The notes beneath the pieces are model-generated. The model had not been told where the DNA came from, did not search any database, and worked only from the letters and a program-made list of their open reading frames with translations. From contig NZ_AXXW01000005.1 of assembly GCF_000483165.1 (NCBI RefSeq), positions 124,001-188,000 on the forward strand: DNA of 64,000 nt. Reading direction: 5' to 3'. How positions within the stretch are numbered: the stretch's first letter is position 1; every line of letters starts with the position of its first letter. The DNA is from Tullyiplasma multilocale ATCC 49900. Its GTDB lineage: Bacteria; Bacillota_I; Bacilli_A; Mycoplasmatales; Mycoplasmataceae. Shown here in pieces: positions 56,114-64,000 of the stretch. Both the position numbers and the translations under genes were made by a program.

Positions 56114-57301
56114 TTAAGCTTGAACTGAAATAACTGTTCCGGCTCCAATAGTTCTTCCACCTTCACGGATTGAGAATTTTGTTCCTTCTTCAATAGCAAC
56201 AGGTTTGATTAATTCGATATCGATTTCTACGTTATCTCCAGGCATAACCATGTCTGTTCCTTCTGGTAAAGTAACTTCACCAGTAACGTCTGTTGTACGG
56301 AAGTAGAATTGAGGACGGTATTTGTTAAAGAATGGTTTGTGACGTCCACCTTCTTCTTGAGTTAAGGCATAAACTGATGCTCTTAATTTTGTATGAGGTT
56401 TAATAGTTCCAGGTTTAGCTAAAACTTGTCCACGTTCGATTGATTCACGATCAACTCCACGTAATAATGCTCCTACGTTATCTCCAGCTTCAGCGAAGTC
56501 TAATAATTTTCTGAACATTTCTAATCCAGTAACAACTGTTTTAGTTGCTTCTTCATGTAATCCAACGATTTCAACTTCGTCGTTTACGTTAACTGTTCCA
56601 CGTTCAACACGTCCAGTAGCAACTGTTCCACGTCCTGTAATTGTGAATACGTCTTCAACTGGCATTAAGAAAGTTTTATCTGATTGTCTTTCTGGTGTTG
56701 GGATGTATGAATCTACAGCGTCCATTAATTCTTCGATTGCTGAAACTCATTTAGCTTCACCATCTAAAGCACCTTTAGCTGATCCACGGATAACTGGTGC
56801 TCCATCTCCATCAAAGTCGTAAGCAGATAATAAATCTCTAACTTCCATTTCAACTAAGTCGATCATTTCTTCATCATCAACTAAGTCACATTTGTTTAAG
56901 AAAACTACCATTTTTGGTACTCCTACTTGTCTTGAAAGTAAGATGTGTTCTCTTGTTTGAGGCATAGGCCCATCAGTTGCAGCTACTACTAAGATAGCTC
57001 CATCCATTTGAGCAGCACCAGTAATCATGTTTTTAACATAATCGGCGTGTCCTGGACAGTCTACGTGTGCGTAGTGTCTGTTTGCTGTTTTATATTCAAC
57101 GTGTGAAGTATTAATTGTAATTCCACGTTCTCTTTCTTCTGGGGCGTTATCAATGTTTGCGTAATCTTTGAATTCTGCTCCACCTTTTGTAGCTAATACT
57201 GAAGTAATAGCTGCTGTTAAAGTAGTTTTACCGTGGTCAACGTGTCCAATTGTACCAATGTTAACGTGAGGTAAACTACGGTCGAATGCTTCTTTTGCCA
57301 T
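56114..57301 (-). CDS. tuf: Elongation factor Tu
   Basis: GTPase delivering aminoacyl-tRNA to the ribosome, 395 residues. G1 GHVDHGKT at about 19-26, effector region with [12 protein letters not shown]3 DCPGHADY, G4 NKCD, G5 GSAKGAL. The final domain carries the usual [19 protein letters not shown]. One TGA-Trp near 56749 breaks it under the standard code. Confidence 0.98.
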
Positions 57302-57361
57302 ATTTTTGGTCTCCTTTTATTTTATATAGCGGTATTAGATTTAATATTCTATTACCTTTAC

Positions 57362-57392
57362 CGCCCCCGTAGGGGCGCTAGTCTTTGACTAG
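57362..57392 (-). promoter_or_regulatory. Double hairpin in the tuf leader
   Basis: Two adjoining minus-strand hairpins between fusA and tuf: CTAGTC-AAA-GACTAG (57378-57392 region) and the GC-rich CGCCCC-TACG-GGGGCG (57362-57377), the latter standing out in AT-rich DNA. No T run follows. AT repeats (TATATT twice) lie just upstream and may hold a tuf promoter. Role as attenuator, RNA stabiliser or fusA 3' end is inference. Confidence 0.5.
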
Positions 57393-57449
57393 TATTGTTT
57401 AATATATTTTAATATATTTTTATCAAAAATGTTAAATAACTAATTAAAA

Positions 57450-59519
57450 TTATTTACCAGCTTTTTTGATGATTTCTTCTGCAACTGATCTAGGTGCTTC
57501 AGCATAGTGACTGAAAATCATTGTATAGTTTCCACGTCCTTGTGTGAATGATCTTAATTCTGTTGCGTATCCGAACATTTCTGTTAATGGCACTTTAGAT
57601 TTAACTGTTTGTGCATTTCCTCTTTGTTCTGATCCTTCGATTAATCCACGTTTTGATGAAATGTTACCCATTACATCTCCGTAGTATTCATCTGGAATTG
57701 TTACATCAACATTCATGATTGGTTCTAAAACAACCGGGTTCATGTTTTTAACGGCTGATTTTAAAGCCATTGATGCAGCAATTTTGTATGCCATTTCATT
57801 TGAATCGACATCGTGCATTGATCCATCAACGATTGTTGCTTTAACATCGATCATTGGGAATCCAGCTACGATACCATTTTGTAATGCGTTTTCAAGACCT
57901 TGTCTAGCGGCATTGATGTATTCTTTTGAAACACGTCCACCAGTAATTTTGTCAACTCATTCAAATCCTTTATCAGGGTTTGGTTCAAATTCAATAACAA
58001 CGTGACCATATGATCCACGTCCTCCTGATTGTTTAACGTATTTACCTTCTGCTTTAGCAGGAGCTTTAACTGTTTCACGGTAAGAAACTTGAGGAGCTCC
58101 AACGTTTGTTTCAACGTTAAATTCTCTTCTCATACGGTCAACAATAATGTCTAAGTGTAATTCACCCATTCCGGCAATAATTGTTTGTCCTGTTTCTTCA
58201 TCAGTATAAGTTCTGAATGTTGGATCTTCTTCTGATAATTTGTTTAATGCGATACCCATTTTTTCTTGATCAGCTTTAGTTTTTGGTTCTAAAGCTAATT
58301 GAATAACTGGTTCAGGGAATTGCATTGATTCTAAGATAATTGGGTGTTTTTCATCTGTAAGTGTATCTCCAGTTGTAGTTTGTTTTAAACCAACTGCAGC
58401 TGCGATATCTCCAGCATAAACTTCTTCAATTTCATTACGGTTGTTGGCGTGCATTTGTAAAATACGTCCAACTCTTTCTTTTTGTCCTTTTGTTGAGTTT
58501 AATACGTATGAACCTTTTGTTAAGATTCCTGAATAAACACGGAAGAAAGTTAATTTCCCTACGAATGGGTCTGTCATAACTTTGAAAGCTAAAGCAGAGA
58601 ATGGTTGATTATCATCAGCGATTCTTTCTTCTTCAGTTCCATCTTCTAAGATCCCTTTAATAGCAGGAACATCAACTGGTGATGGTAAGTAATCAATAAC
58701 AGCGTCTAATAATAATTTAACACCTTTGTTTTTGAATGCTGATCCAGCTAATACTGGGAAGAATTCTGCAGAAATAACCCCTTTACGGATTGCTTCTTTT
58801 AATTCAGGGATAGTAATTTCTCCACCATCTAAGAATTTCATTAATAATTCTTCATCGTATTCAACTGCTGTTTCTACTAATTGAGCTCTTAATTCTGTAG
58901 CTTGATCTAATAAATCAGCTGGGATTTCGATTTCTGTAGCTTCTTCGTCAGCTTTACCATCGAAGTGGTAAGCTTTCATTTCAACTAAGTCGATAATTCC
59001 AGAGAAGTTTTCTTCTGCTCCGATTGGTAATTGGATAGGTGAAGCTTTTGCTCCTAATCTTTCTCCAATTGAGTTTACAGAGTAGATGAAGTCAGCTCCT
59101 GTTTTGTCCATTTTGTTAACGAAAACAATACGAGGAACTTCATAAGTAGTTGCTTGTCTTCAAACTGTTTCAGTTTGAGGTTCAACTCCTGATTGACCGT
59201 CAAGAACGGCAACAGCACCATCTAATACTCTTAATGAACGTTCAACTTCAACTGTGAAGTCTACGTGTCCAGGAGTATCAATAATGTTGAAACGGTTACC
59301 TTTTCAGAATGCTGTAGTAGCAGCTGAAGTAATAGTAATACCACGTTCTTGTTCTTGAGCCATTCAGTCCATTTGTGATTCACCTTCATGAGTTTCCCCA
59401 ATTTTGTGAATTTTACCTGTATGGAATAAGATACGTTCTGTTGTAGTAGTTTTACCCGCATCGATGTGGGCCATAATACCAAAGTTTCTAGTATCTTTTA
59501 AACTAAATTCTCTTGCCAT
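57450..59519 (-). CDS. fusA: Elongation factor G
   Basis: Translocation GTPase, 689 residues. [20 protein letters not shown] with G1 AHIDAGKTT, effector [11 protein letters not shown]3 DTPGHVDF, G4 NKMD. Later domains include RRMNPxx-type [20 protein letters not shown] and the C-terminal [16 protein letters not shown]. Several Trp are TGA. Confidence 0.97.
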
Positions 59520-59560
59520 AATATTTCTCCTATTTTAATATTAATGCTTTGTTGAAGTAA

Positions 59561-60028
59561 TTATCAACGGTAGTGTGCAAATGCTTTGTTAGCTTCTGCC
59601 ATTTTGTGTGTATCTTCACGTTTTTTAACTGATCCACCCATGTTGTTTGATGCATCAATGATTTCGTTAGCTAATTTAACAGTCATAACTTTTTCATTTC
59701 TTAATCTTGCATAGTTAACTAATCAACGTAATGCTAAAGTAACTTTTCTTTCTTCAGAAACTTCAACAGGAACTTGGTAGTTTGCTCCCCCAATACGACG
59801 AACTTTTAACTCTAAATGAGGTTCAATGTTTGTGATTGCTTTATTAAAGATATCAATTGGGTTTTCTCCAGTTTTTTCTTTAATTAAATCGAAAGCTGCA
59901 TAGATAATTTCTTGAGCAGTTCCTCTTCTACCATCTAACATAATTTTGTTGATAGCACGTGTAACTAATTTTGAGTTATACACTGGATCTGGAAGAACGT
60001 CTCTCTTTTCGGCTCTATTTTTACGCAT
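59561..60028 (-). CDS. rpsG: 30S ribosomal protein S7
   Basis: S7, the head assembly initiator, 155 residues. [32 protein letters not shown] and the C-terminal [14 protein letters not shown] (Trp as TGA) are diagnostic. Confidence 0.97.
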
Positions 60029-60068
60029 AGTGTTTATCTCCTTTCACTCTTAATTTGTTTTATATATT

Positions 60069-60093
60069 CTATTGTGGTGATTCCACGACATAG
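60069..60093 (-). promoter_or_regulatory. Hairpin between rpsL and rpsG
   Basis: Minus-strand CTAT-GTC-GTGG-AATCA-CCAC-A-ATAG, two stacked stems in the 103-base rpsL-rpsG gap. In Escherichia coli S7 represses its own synthesis by binding the S12-S7 spacer; a similar use here is inference from position. Confidence 0.4.
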
Positions 60094-60131
60094 TATTTAT
60101 TTTTGTTTTGTTAAAAAGTCTAGTGATAAGA

Positions 60132-60548
60132 CTATTTAGCTTTAGGTCTTTTAGCTCCGTATAATGAACGTGATTGCATACGTTTATCGACTGCTTGAGT
60201 ATCTAATGTACCACGAATAATGTGGTAACGTACCCCAGGTAAGTCTTTAACACGTCCCCCTCTGATTAAAACAACACTGTGTTCTTGTAAGTTGTGTCCT
60301 TCTCCAGGGATGTATGCATTTACTTCCATTCCGTTTGTTAATCTAACACGAGCGTATTTACGTAACGCAGAGTTGGGTTTTTTAGGTGTCATTGTAGCAA
60401 CACGAGTACATACCCCTCTTTTTTGTGGAGATGAAACTTTAGTTACTTTCTTTTTAAGAGAGTTAACTCCTCTGTTTAAAGCAGGTGCTTTAGTTTTGAA
60501 AGTTTTATCTTTACGGTTTTTCTTAACTAATTGGTTAATTGTAGGCAT
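60132..60548 (-). CDS. rpsL: 30S ribosomal protein S12
   Basis: S12, decoding-centre protein, 138 residues. [13 protein letters not shown], the conserved [19 protein letters not shown] (holding the streptomycin-relevant Lys) and [15 protein letters not shown] are present. First gene of the str operon rpsL-rpsG-fusA-tuf. Confidence 0.98.
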   Translation of the reverse strand: MPTINQLVKKNRKDKTFKTKAPALNRGVNSLKKKVTKVSSPQKRGVCTRVATMTPKKPNSALRKYARVRLTNGMEVNAYIPGEGHNLQEHSVVLIRGGRVKDLPGVRYHIIRGTLDTQAVDKRMQSRSLYGAKRPKAK

Positions 60549-60574
60549 AATTGAATTCCTCCTTTCACATTGCC

Positions 60575-60593
60575 GTGTGTATCGAACTCACAC
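60575..60593 (-). promoter_or_regulatory. Leader hairpin of the str operon
   Basis: Minus-strand GTGTG-AGTTCGATA-CACAC, about 27 bases before the rpsL ATG, preceding a GGAGG SD. Shares GTGTGAGTT with the S10 leader. Confidence 0.45.
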
Positions 60594-60601
60594 ATAGATA
60601 T

Positions 60602-60607
60602 ATTATA
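60602..60607 (-). promoter_or_regulatory. -10 element of the str operon promoter
   Basis: TATAAT on the minus strand about 55 bases before the rpsL start. The -35 region is only T-rich. Confidence 0.6.
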
Positions 60608-60641
60608 TATCATATTTTTAAAGAAAAAAGTACTTTAAATG

Positions 60642-60674
60642 AAAAAATAGACGATTTTGAAATCGCCTATTTTT
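60642..60674 (-). terminator. Terminator after the 233-residue hypothetical gene
   Basis: Minus-strand stem AATAGGCGATTT...AAATCGTCTATT (one G-U/mismatch) followed by T. The stop codon of the upstream gene lies in the stem. Confidence 0.78.
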
Positions 60675-61368
60675 TTAAATTTATTAAATCCTTATTAAAA
60701 ATATTCATACTGTCAATTTCAGCTTGTTCTACTACATTTAAAGTACTATAGGCTTCCATATTTATCTTGAATAATAATTTTAATTGCTTTAGGTATTCTT
60801 CAATTTCAATCGCAAAGATTTTAGAAAGATCATCTACTTGTTTATGTGTATTCAACTTAGTTAACTCACTTTCAGCCGCTTTAACAAATTCTTTAATGAA
60901 ATTCATACTTTGATCAATCTTAGTAAAATCATAATTGTCATCAAATGCCAATTTAATTTTTTCTATAGATAATGGCATTGGAATCTTTAAGAAGTTAAGT
61001 CAATTTTCACCATAAACTTTTACGACAAAATTTTGAATAAAACGTTTATTGAGAATTCCGATAGTATTCAAGTTCAGTTCTTCAATTTTAAAACATTCAC
61101 TAAACAGGTCAATCAGGAATTTAATGTGGTTGTGCATTTTAATAACTTCTTTGTAGATGTTTAAAACTAAATAGTCATTATCTCTTCCCTCGGCTATTAT
61201 TTTTTCTAGAACTTTTTGAAATTCTAAACTTTGAGAAATATTAGTAATAAGTTTATTACTATCAACAAATTTTTTAAAGTCTTCCAAATAGCTAAAGTTG
61301 TTCATTGTTGATAGTTGATGATTAGTTTTATTAATCTCTTCAAAAATTAGTTTTTTATAATTGAACAT
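60667..61368 (-). CDS. Hypothetical helical protein
   Basis: Protein of 233 residues, Lys/Glu/Ile-rich, predicted mostly helical, no signal or membrane segment. It starts MFNYKKLIFEEINKTNHQLS behind a strong AGGAGG SD, 8 bases after the cls stop, so it is in the cls operon. One TGA-Trp (ENWLNFLK) joins its halves. Family not recognised. Confidence 0.72.
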
Positions 61369-61376
61369 AATGCCTC

Positions 61377-62918
61377 CTATAATAATGGCGAAATAATATT
61401 GAAAGTCTTAACCATAATTCTTTTACCAAAAGATAATTCTTGATTTGGCAAGAAAGTGTACTCAAATGATTTTGAGAAATCTCACTCAAATCTTTTTTCT
61501 AATTCTTTATTAAAGTCATCAGACTTAATTAAAGCCATTGTTTGTTGGTCTGAAAATAGCGCCCTAAAGTCTAAGTTGGTTGAACCCACAAAAGAAATCT
61601 TTTGATCGAATAAGTAACTCTTTGTGTGATTGAAAACATTGTTTATTGAATAAATTCTAACGCCCGCTTCAAAAAGGGGTCTAGTTCAACGCTTAGAAAC
61701 ATCCAATAGCATAGTTTTATCAGTCATTCCCGGTAATACCAACCTTACATCAATCCCACTTCGCGCAGCTGATGCCAGTGCATCAATAACCTCAGTTGGA
61801 GGAATGAAGTATGGAGTACTAATTCAAATTCTATCTTGAGCGTTAGCTATCAAGTTTAATAACACATCAAGATGCATTGCAGATTTGTGATTTGGTCCTG
61901 AACTTACAATTTGAACTAAATCATCAGAATCTGTTCTAATCGGATGTAGTTTACCAACACTTGGTTCTAAATCAGTAATTCTTTCTCTTTGTTTTTTACA
62001 AAAACTTCAATCACTGGCAAATATTTTTTCGATACCTTGAACAGCACTACCCTCTATACGGATATGCGCATCATGTCAAAAACCAAAATGTTTGTCTAAG
62101 TTAATGTATTCGTCACCCAGATTAATTCCACCAACAAAACCCACTTTACCATCAATAGAAATGTCTTTTCTGTGATCACGGTAGTTTACGGTTCAATTAA
62201 TAAATGGCAATATTTGTCGAGAAAACGGCACAAGTTTTATTCCGGCTTTCTTCAACTCTTTTTTGGTACTTTTTTTGAAGATTGTGTAACAACCAACAAA
62301 GTCATAAATGATATAAACAGAAACGCCCTCACTAGCTTTTTGTTTCAAGACGTTAACCAGGTTAGAAAGTAACTCTCCATCTTTAATAATATAAAAATTG
62401 ATTAAGATGTACTCTTTTGCTTTTTTCATTTCATCAATTGCACTTCTTCAAAAATCTGTCCCATTATCTAGTAAAGTGACATTCGTTTTATCATATATTA
62501 AATCCTCTTGTTGGTTATAACCCATGATATAAGATCTTCTATATTGCGGGATATCATTTTTCAAAACATCTTTAACGTGTCTTTTCATATCGATTTTAGC
62601 TTCATTACCAAAATCTGAAAAGTTCTTATATTTGTATTTCTTATCCGTTTTATATTTATAAACACGGCCAAAAAAGAAGTAACATGTAATCCCAACAATT
62701 GGAACCAAAATTATAAATGCTGCTCATCTAATGCGAGTTTCCATTCTGCGGTTTTTACTAATTATCACTATGGCTGCAAATAAAATAGAAACCAAGTGGA
62801 ACACTATGAACCCAATGGCGAAATATTCAGAAATAAAAATTGATGACATTAAAAGAGTTAGGAAAACAATTCCAAACAAGAAACAAAGCGAAGCAAAAAT
62901 CTTAAAGTTTTTCTTCAT
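61377..62918 (-). CDS. cls: Cardiolipin synthase (phospholipase D family)
   Basis: Joins two phosphatidylglycerols to make cardiolipin at the membrane, 513 residues. Two or three N-terminal helices (about 8-50 and 65-85), then two HKD catalytic motifs: HRKDISID followed by GKVGFVGG near residue 245-260, and NHTKSYLFDQKISFVGS near 425-440. Both His, Lys and Asp residues are present. TGA-Trp codons are numerous. Overlaps the upstream gene by 17 bases. Confidence 0.93.
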
Positions 62919-63630
62919 AATCTTTGACCTCCTTGATTAATTTGTTGTAATTAACCCTGTTCATTCATCTATTATTCTTGATAATAAATAAATTAAAATA
63001 TTCAGGTGTTATATCAGAAATTGCGATTGTCATATATTTATTTGTGATCAATTTAATCAAGAAAATATCAACGTTATCTCTTATCATATTTTTATTAGCA
63101 AAATAATACATATTCAAATACATAGCCAAGTAGTAACCATATTCATAATAGTTCATTTGGTCGCTTTTGAAACCAGAAGCAAAAACGTTCCCAATCAATG
63201 TATATATTTTGTGGTATGAAAAATAGTTATCCATTTCTTCATCTGTAAATTTATAACCAGATTCGTTAACAATCTTCTCTTCTAGGTTTTCTACAGAAGT
63301 TCCATATAAATCATTTTCAATAGCTATATTTTCAATTACTTTTGAAAGTTTCTTTAAGATGCGATCAACATTATTTTTTGAAGAACAGAAAAATAAGTAT
63401 CGGGCACAGATTCGTAAGAAGTTTATTGAATCTTCATAATCTTTTTCAGATCTTTCATCAAGACGTAAAAGATAAACGAAATTCTTAAGTAAGATATTTC
63501 GTTTTTCCATAATTGAAAAGTGTTTGTATTCTCTCCCATTCAAGTGATTGTATCTCAAAAAGTTATTAAACTTATGGTTACGTTTTCTTACAAATGAGAT
63601 TTTACTATGAATATTTTTACGTGTTCTCAT
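62902..63630 (-). CDS. Hypothetical basic protein
   Basis: Protein of 242 residues with a strongly basic N-terminus (MRTRKNIHSKISFVRKRNHK) and a Tyr/Asn/Ile-rich helical body. No signal peptide or membrane helix. The frame reaches the TAA at 62902-62904 through a TGA-Trp (62965-62967). It overlaps the cls start by 17 bases, so the two are probably co-translated. Basic nature could mean nucleic-acid or membrane binding. Family not recognised. Confidence 0.68.
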
Positions 63631-63662
63631 ATGTCCCCTTTTGTTTTATTATACATATTAAA

Positions 63663-63690
63663 AATAAAAAAAATAAGCCAAAGCTTATTT
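63663..63690 (-). terminator. Terminator of the partial gene at the right edge
   Basis: Minus-strand perfect stem AAATAAGC-TTTG-GCTTATTT followed by eight T. The gene's stop codon lies in the stem. Confidence 0.82.
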
Positions 63691-64000
63691 CTCTCTTGAT
63701 AGTAATGGGAACAAAATTCTTGCTCCAGCAATTCTTGTTGTTATTTCATTTATAAATAATCTTGAGTCGATAACTCCTTCGGGAGTTTCTACTAAATTTA
63801 ACTCTCTAATATGTAAGTTTTCACATTTAGGAATAAAACCAAATTCTACTCTTTCAATACCAACTGGTACTAAGATTGATAATAAATCCATAACATCAAT
63901 CGGACTTTTTGAAAATACTGCTACTAATGTAAATACATTGTTATTAATTGTAAATACAACAGTTGCATCCATAGATGGAACAAAGTAAACATTTCTTCTG
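63685..64000 (-). CDS. Hypothetical protein, partial (start beyond window)
   Basis: C-terminal 104 residues of a gene that enters from the right edge. The frame stays open upstream of the Met at 63972, so that Met is probably internal. Visible sequence includes VAVFSKSPIDVMDLLSILVP, GIERVEFGFIPK and the basic end ITTRIAGARILFPLLSREK. No family recognised with confidence. Confidence 0.65.
   Translation of the reverse strand, partial: RRNVYFVPSMDATVVFTINNNVFTLVAVFSKSPIDVMDLLSILVPVGIERVEFGFIPKCENLHIRELNLVETPEGVIDSRLFINEITTRIAGARILFPLLSREK

Noticed and set aside
1-64000. CRISPR array, insertion sequence or phage genes
   Set aside because: No direct-repeat array with spacers, no transposase or integrase motif and no flanking inverted repeats were seen.

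Overview
The window is AT-rich and reads correctly only with genetic code 4 (UGA = Trp). Long genes such as alaS, fusA, tuf, ecfT and both large permeases are open across many in-frame TGA codons at conserved tryptophans. The gene content (prolipoproteins beginning MKK.LA.LGA...VACS, a BspA/DUF285 surface protein, ECF and PTS transport, no sign of cell-wall genes) points to a mollicute, most likely the Mesoplasma/Entomoplasma/Spiroplasma branch. Species cannot be fixed from the sequence alone. Almost everything is on the minus strand. Only three genes are on the plus strand: two P-loop proteins near 26 kb and a HAD phosphatase at 43 kb. No rRNA, tRNA, CRISPR array or insertion sequence was seen, and no gene-free stretch exceeds 300 bases.

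Layout from left to right: 1-6665, three tandem paralogous large lipoproteins (the first cut by the window edge) with a four-helix membrane protein between copies two and three. 6784-7755, the rplM-rpsI operon with a near-consensus promoter. 7792-12762, a 1405-residue double-FtsX permease with a small membrane protein that is a paralog of the one at 3.4 kb. 12987-17139, ecfA1-ecfA2-ecfT-truA. 17265-21308, adk-map-infA-rpmJ-rpsM-rpsK-rpoA-rplQ. 21400-28119, a sugar and accessory block inside the ribosomal supercluster: rpiR-type regulator, fruA-type PTS, manA, a pair of P-loop proteins and a membrane protein. 28181-38944, the S10-spc operon from rpsJ to secY. 39134-42896, a hypothetical gene and alaS. 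43045-47681, HAD phosphatase, BspA-like protein, PAP2-type membrane protein and another membrane protein. 47776-52560, pepF, a hypothetical gene, a MIP channel and pepA. 52622-56017, a second large FtsX-type permease. 56114-60548, rpsL-rpsG-fusA-tuf. 60667-64000, cls with two hypothetical genes, then a partial gene.

How it fits together: translation (21 proteins from rpsJ to secY, the alpha and str operons, tuf/fusA, alaS, map, infA), protein export (secY) and peptide recycling (pepF, pepA) dominate. The ECF module energises vitamin uptake. The fruA-manA pair feeds glycolysis under an RpiR-type regulator that very probably binds two tandem inverted repeats upstream of fruA.

Points most worth a second look: a membrane-tethered P-loop paralog that has lost its Walker A lysine, encoded beside an intact copy; a one-base frameshift cutting the conserved RKEGK tail from ribosomal protein L6; the tandem operators before fruA; a coiled-coil tail on the PTS permease; two giant FtsX-type permeases with no adjacent ATPase; and several structured leaders before translation genes.
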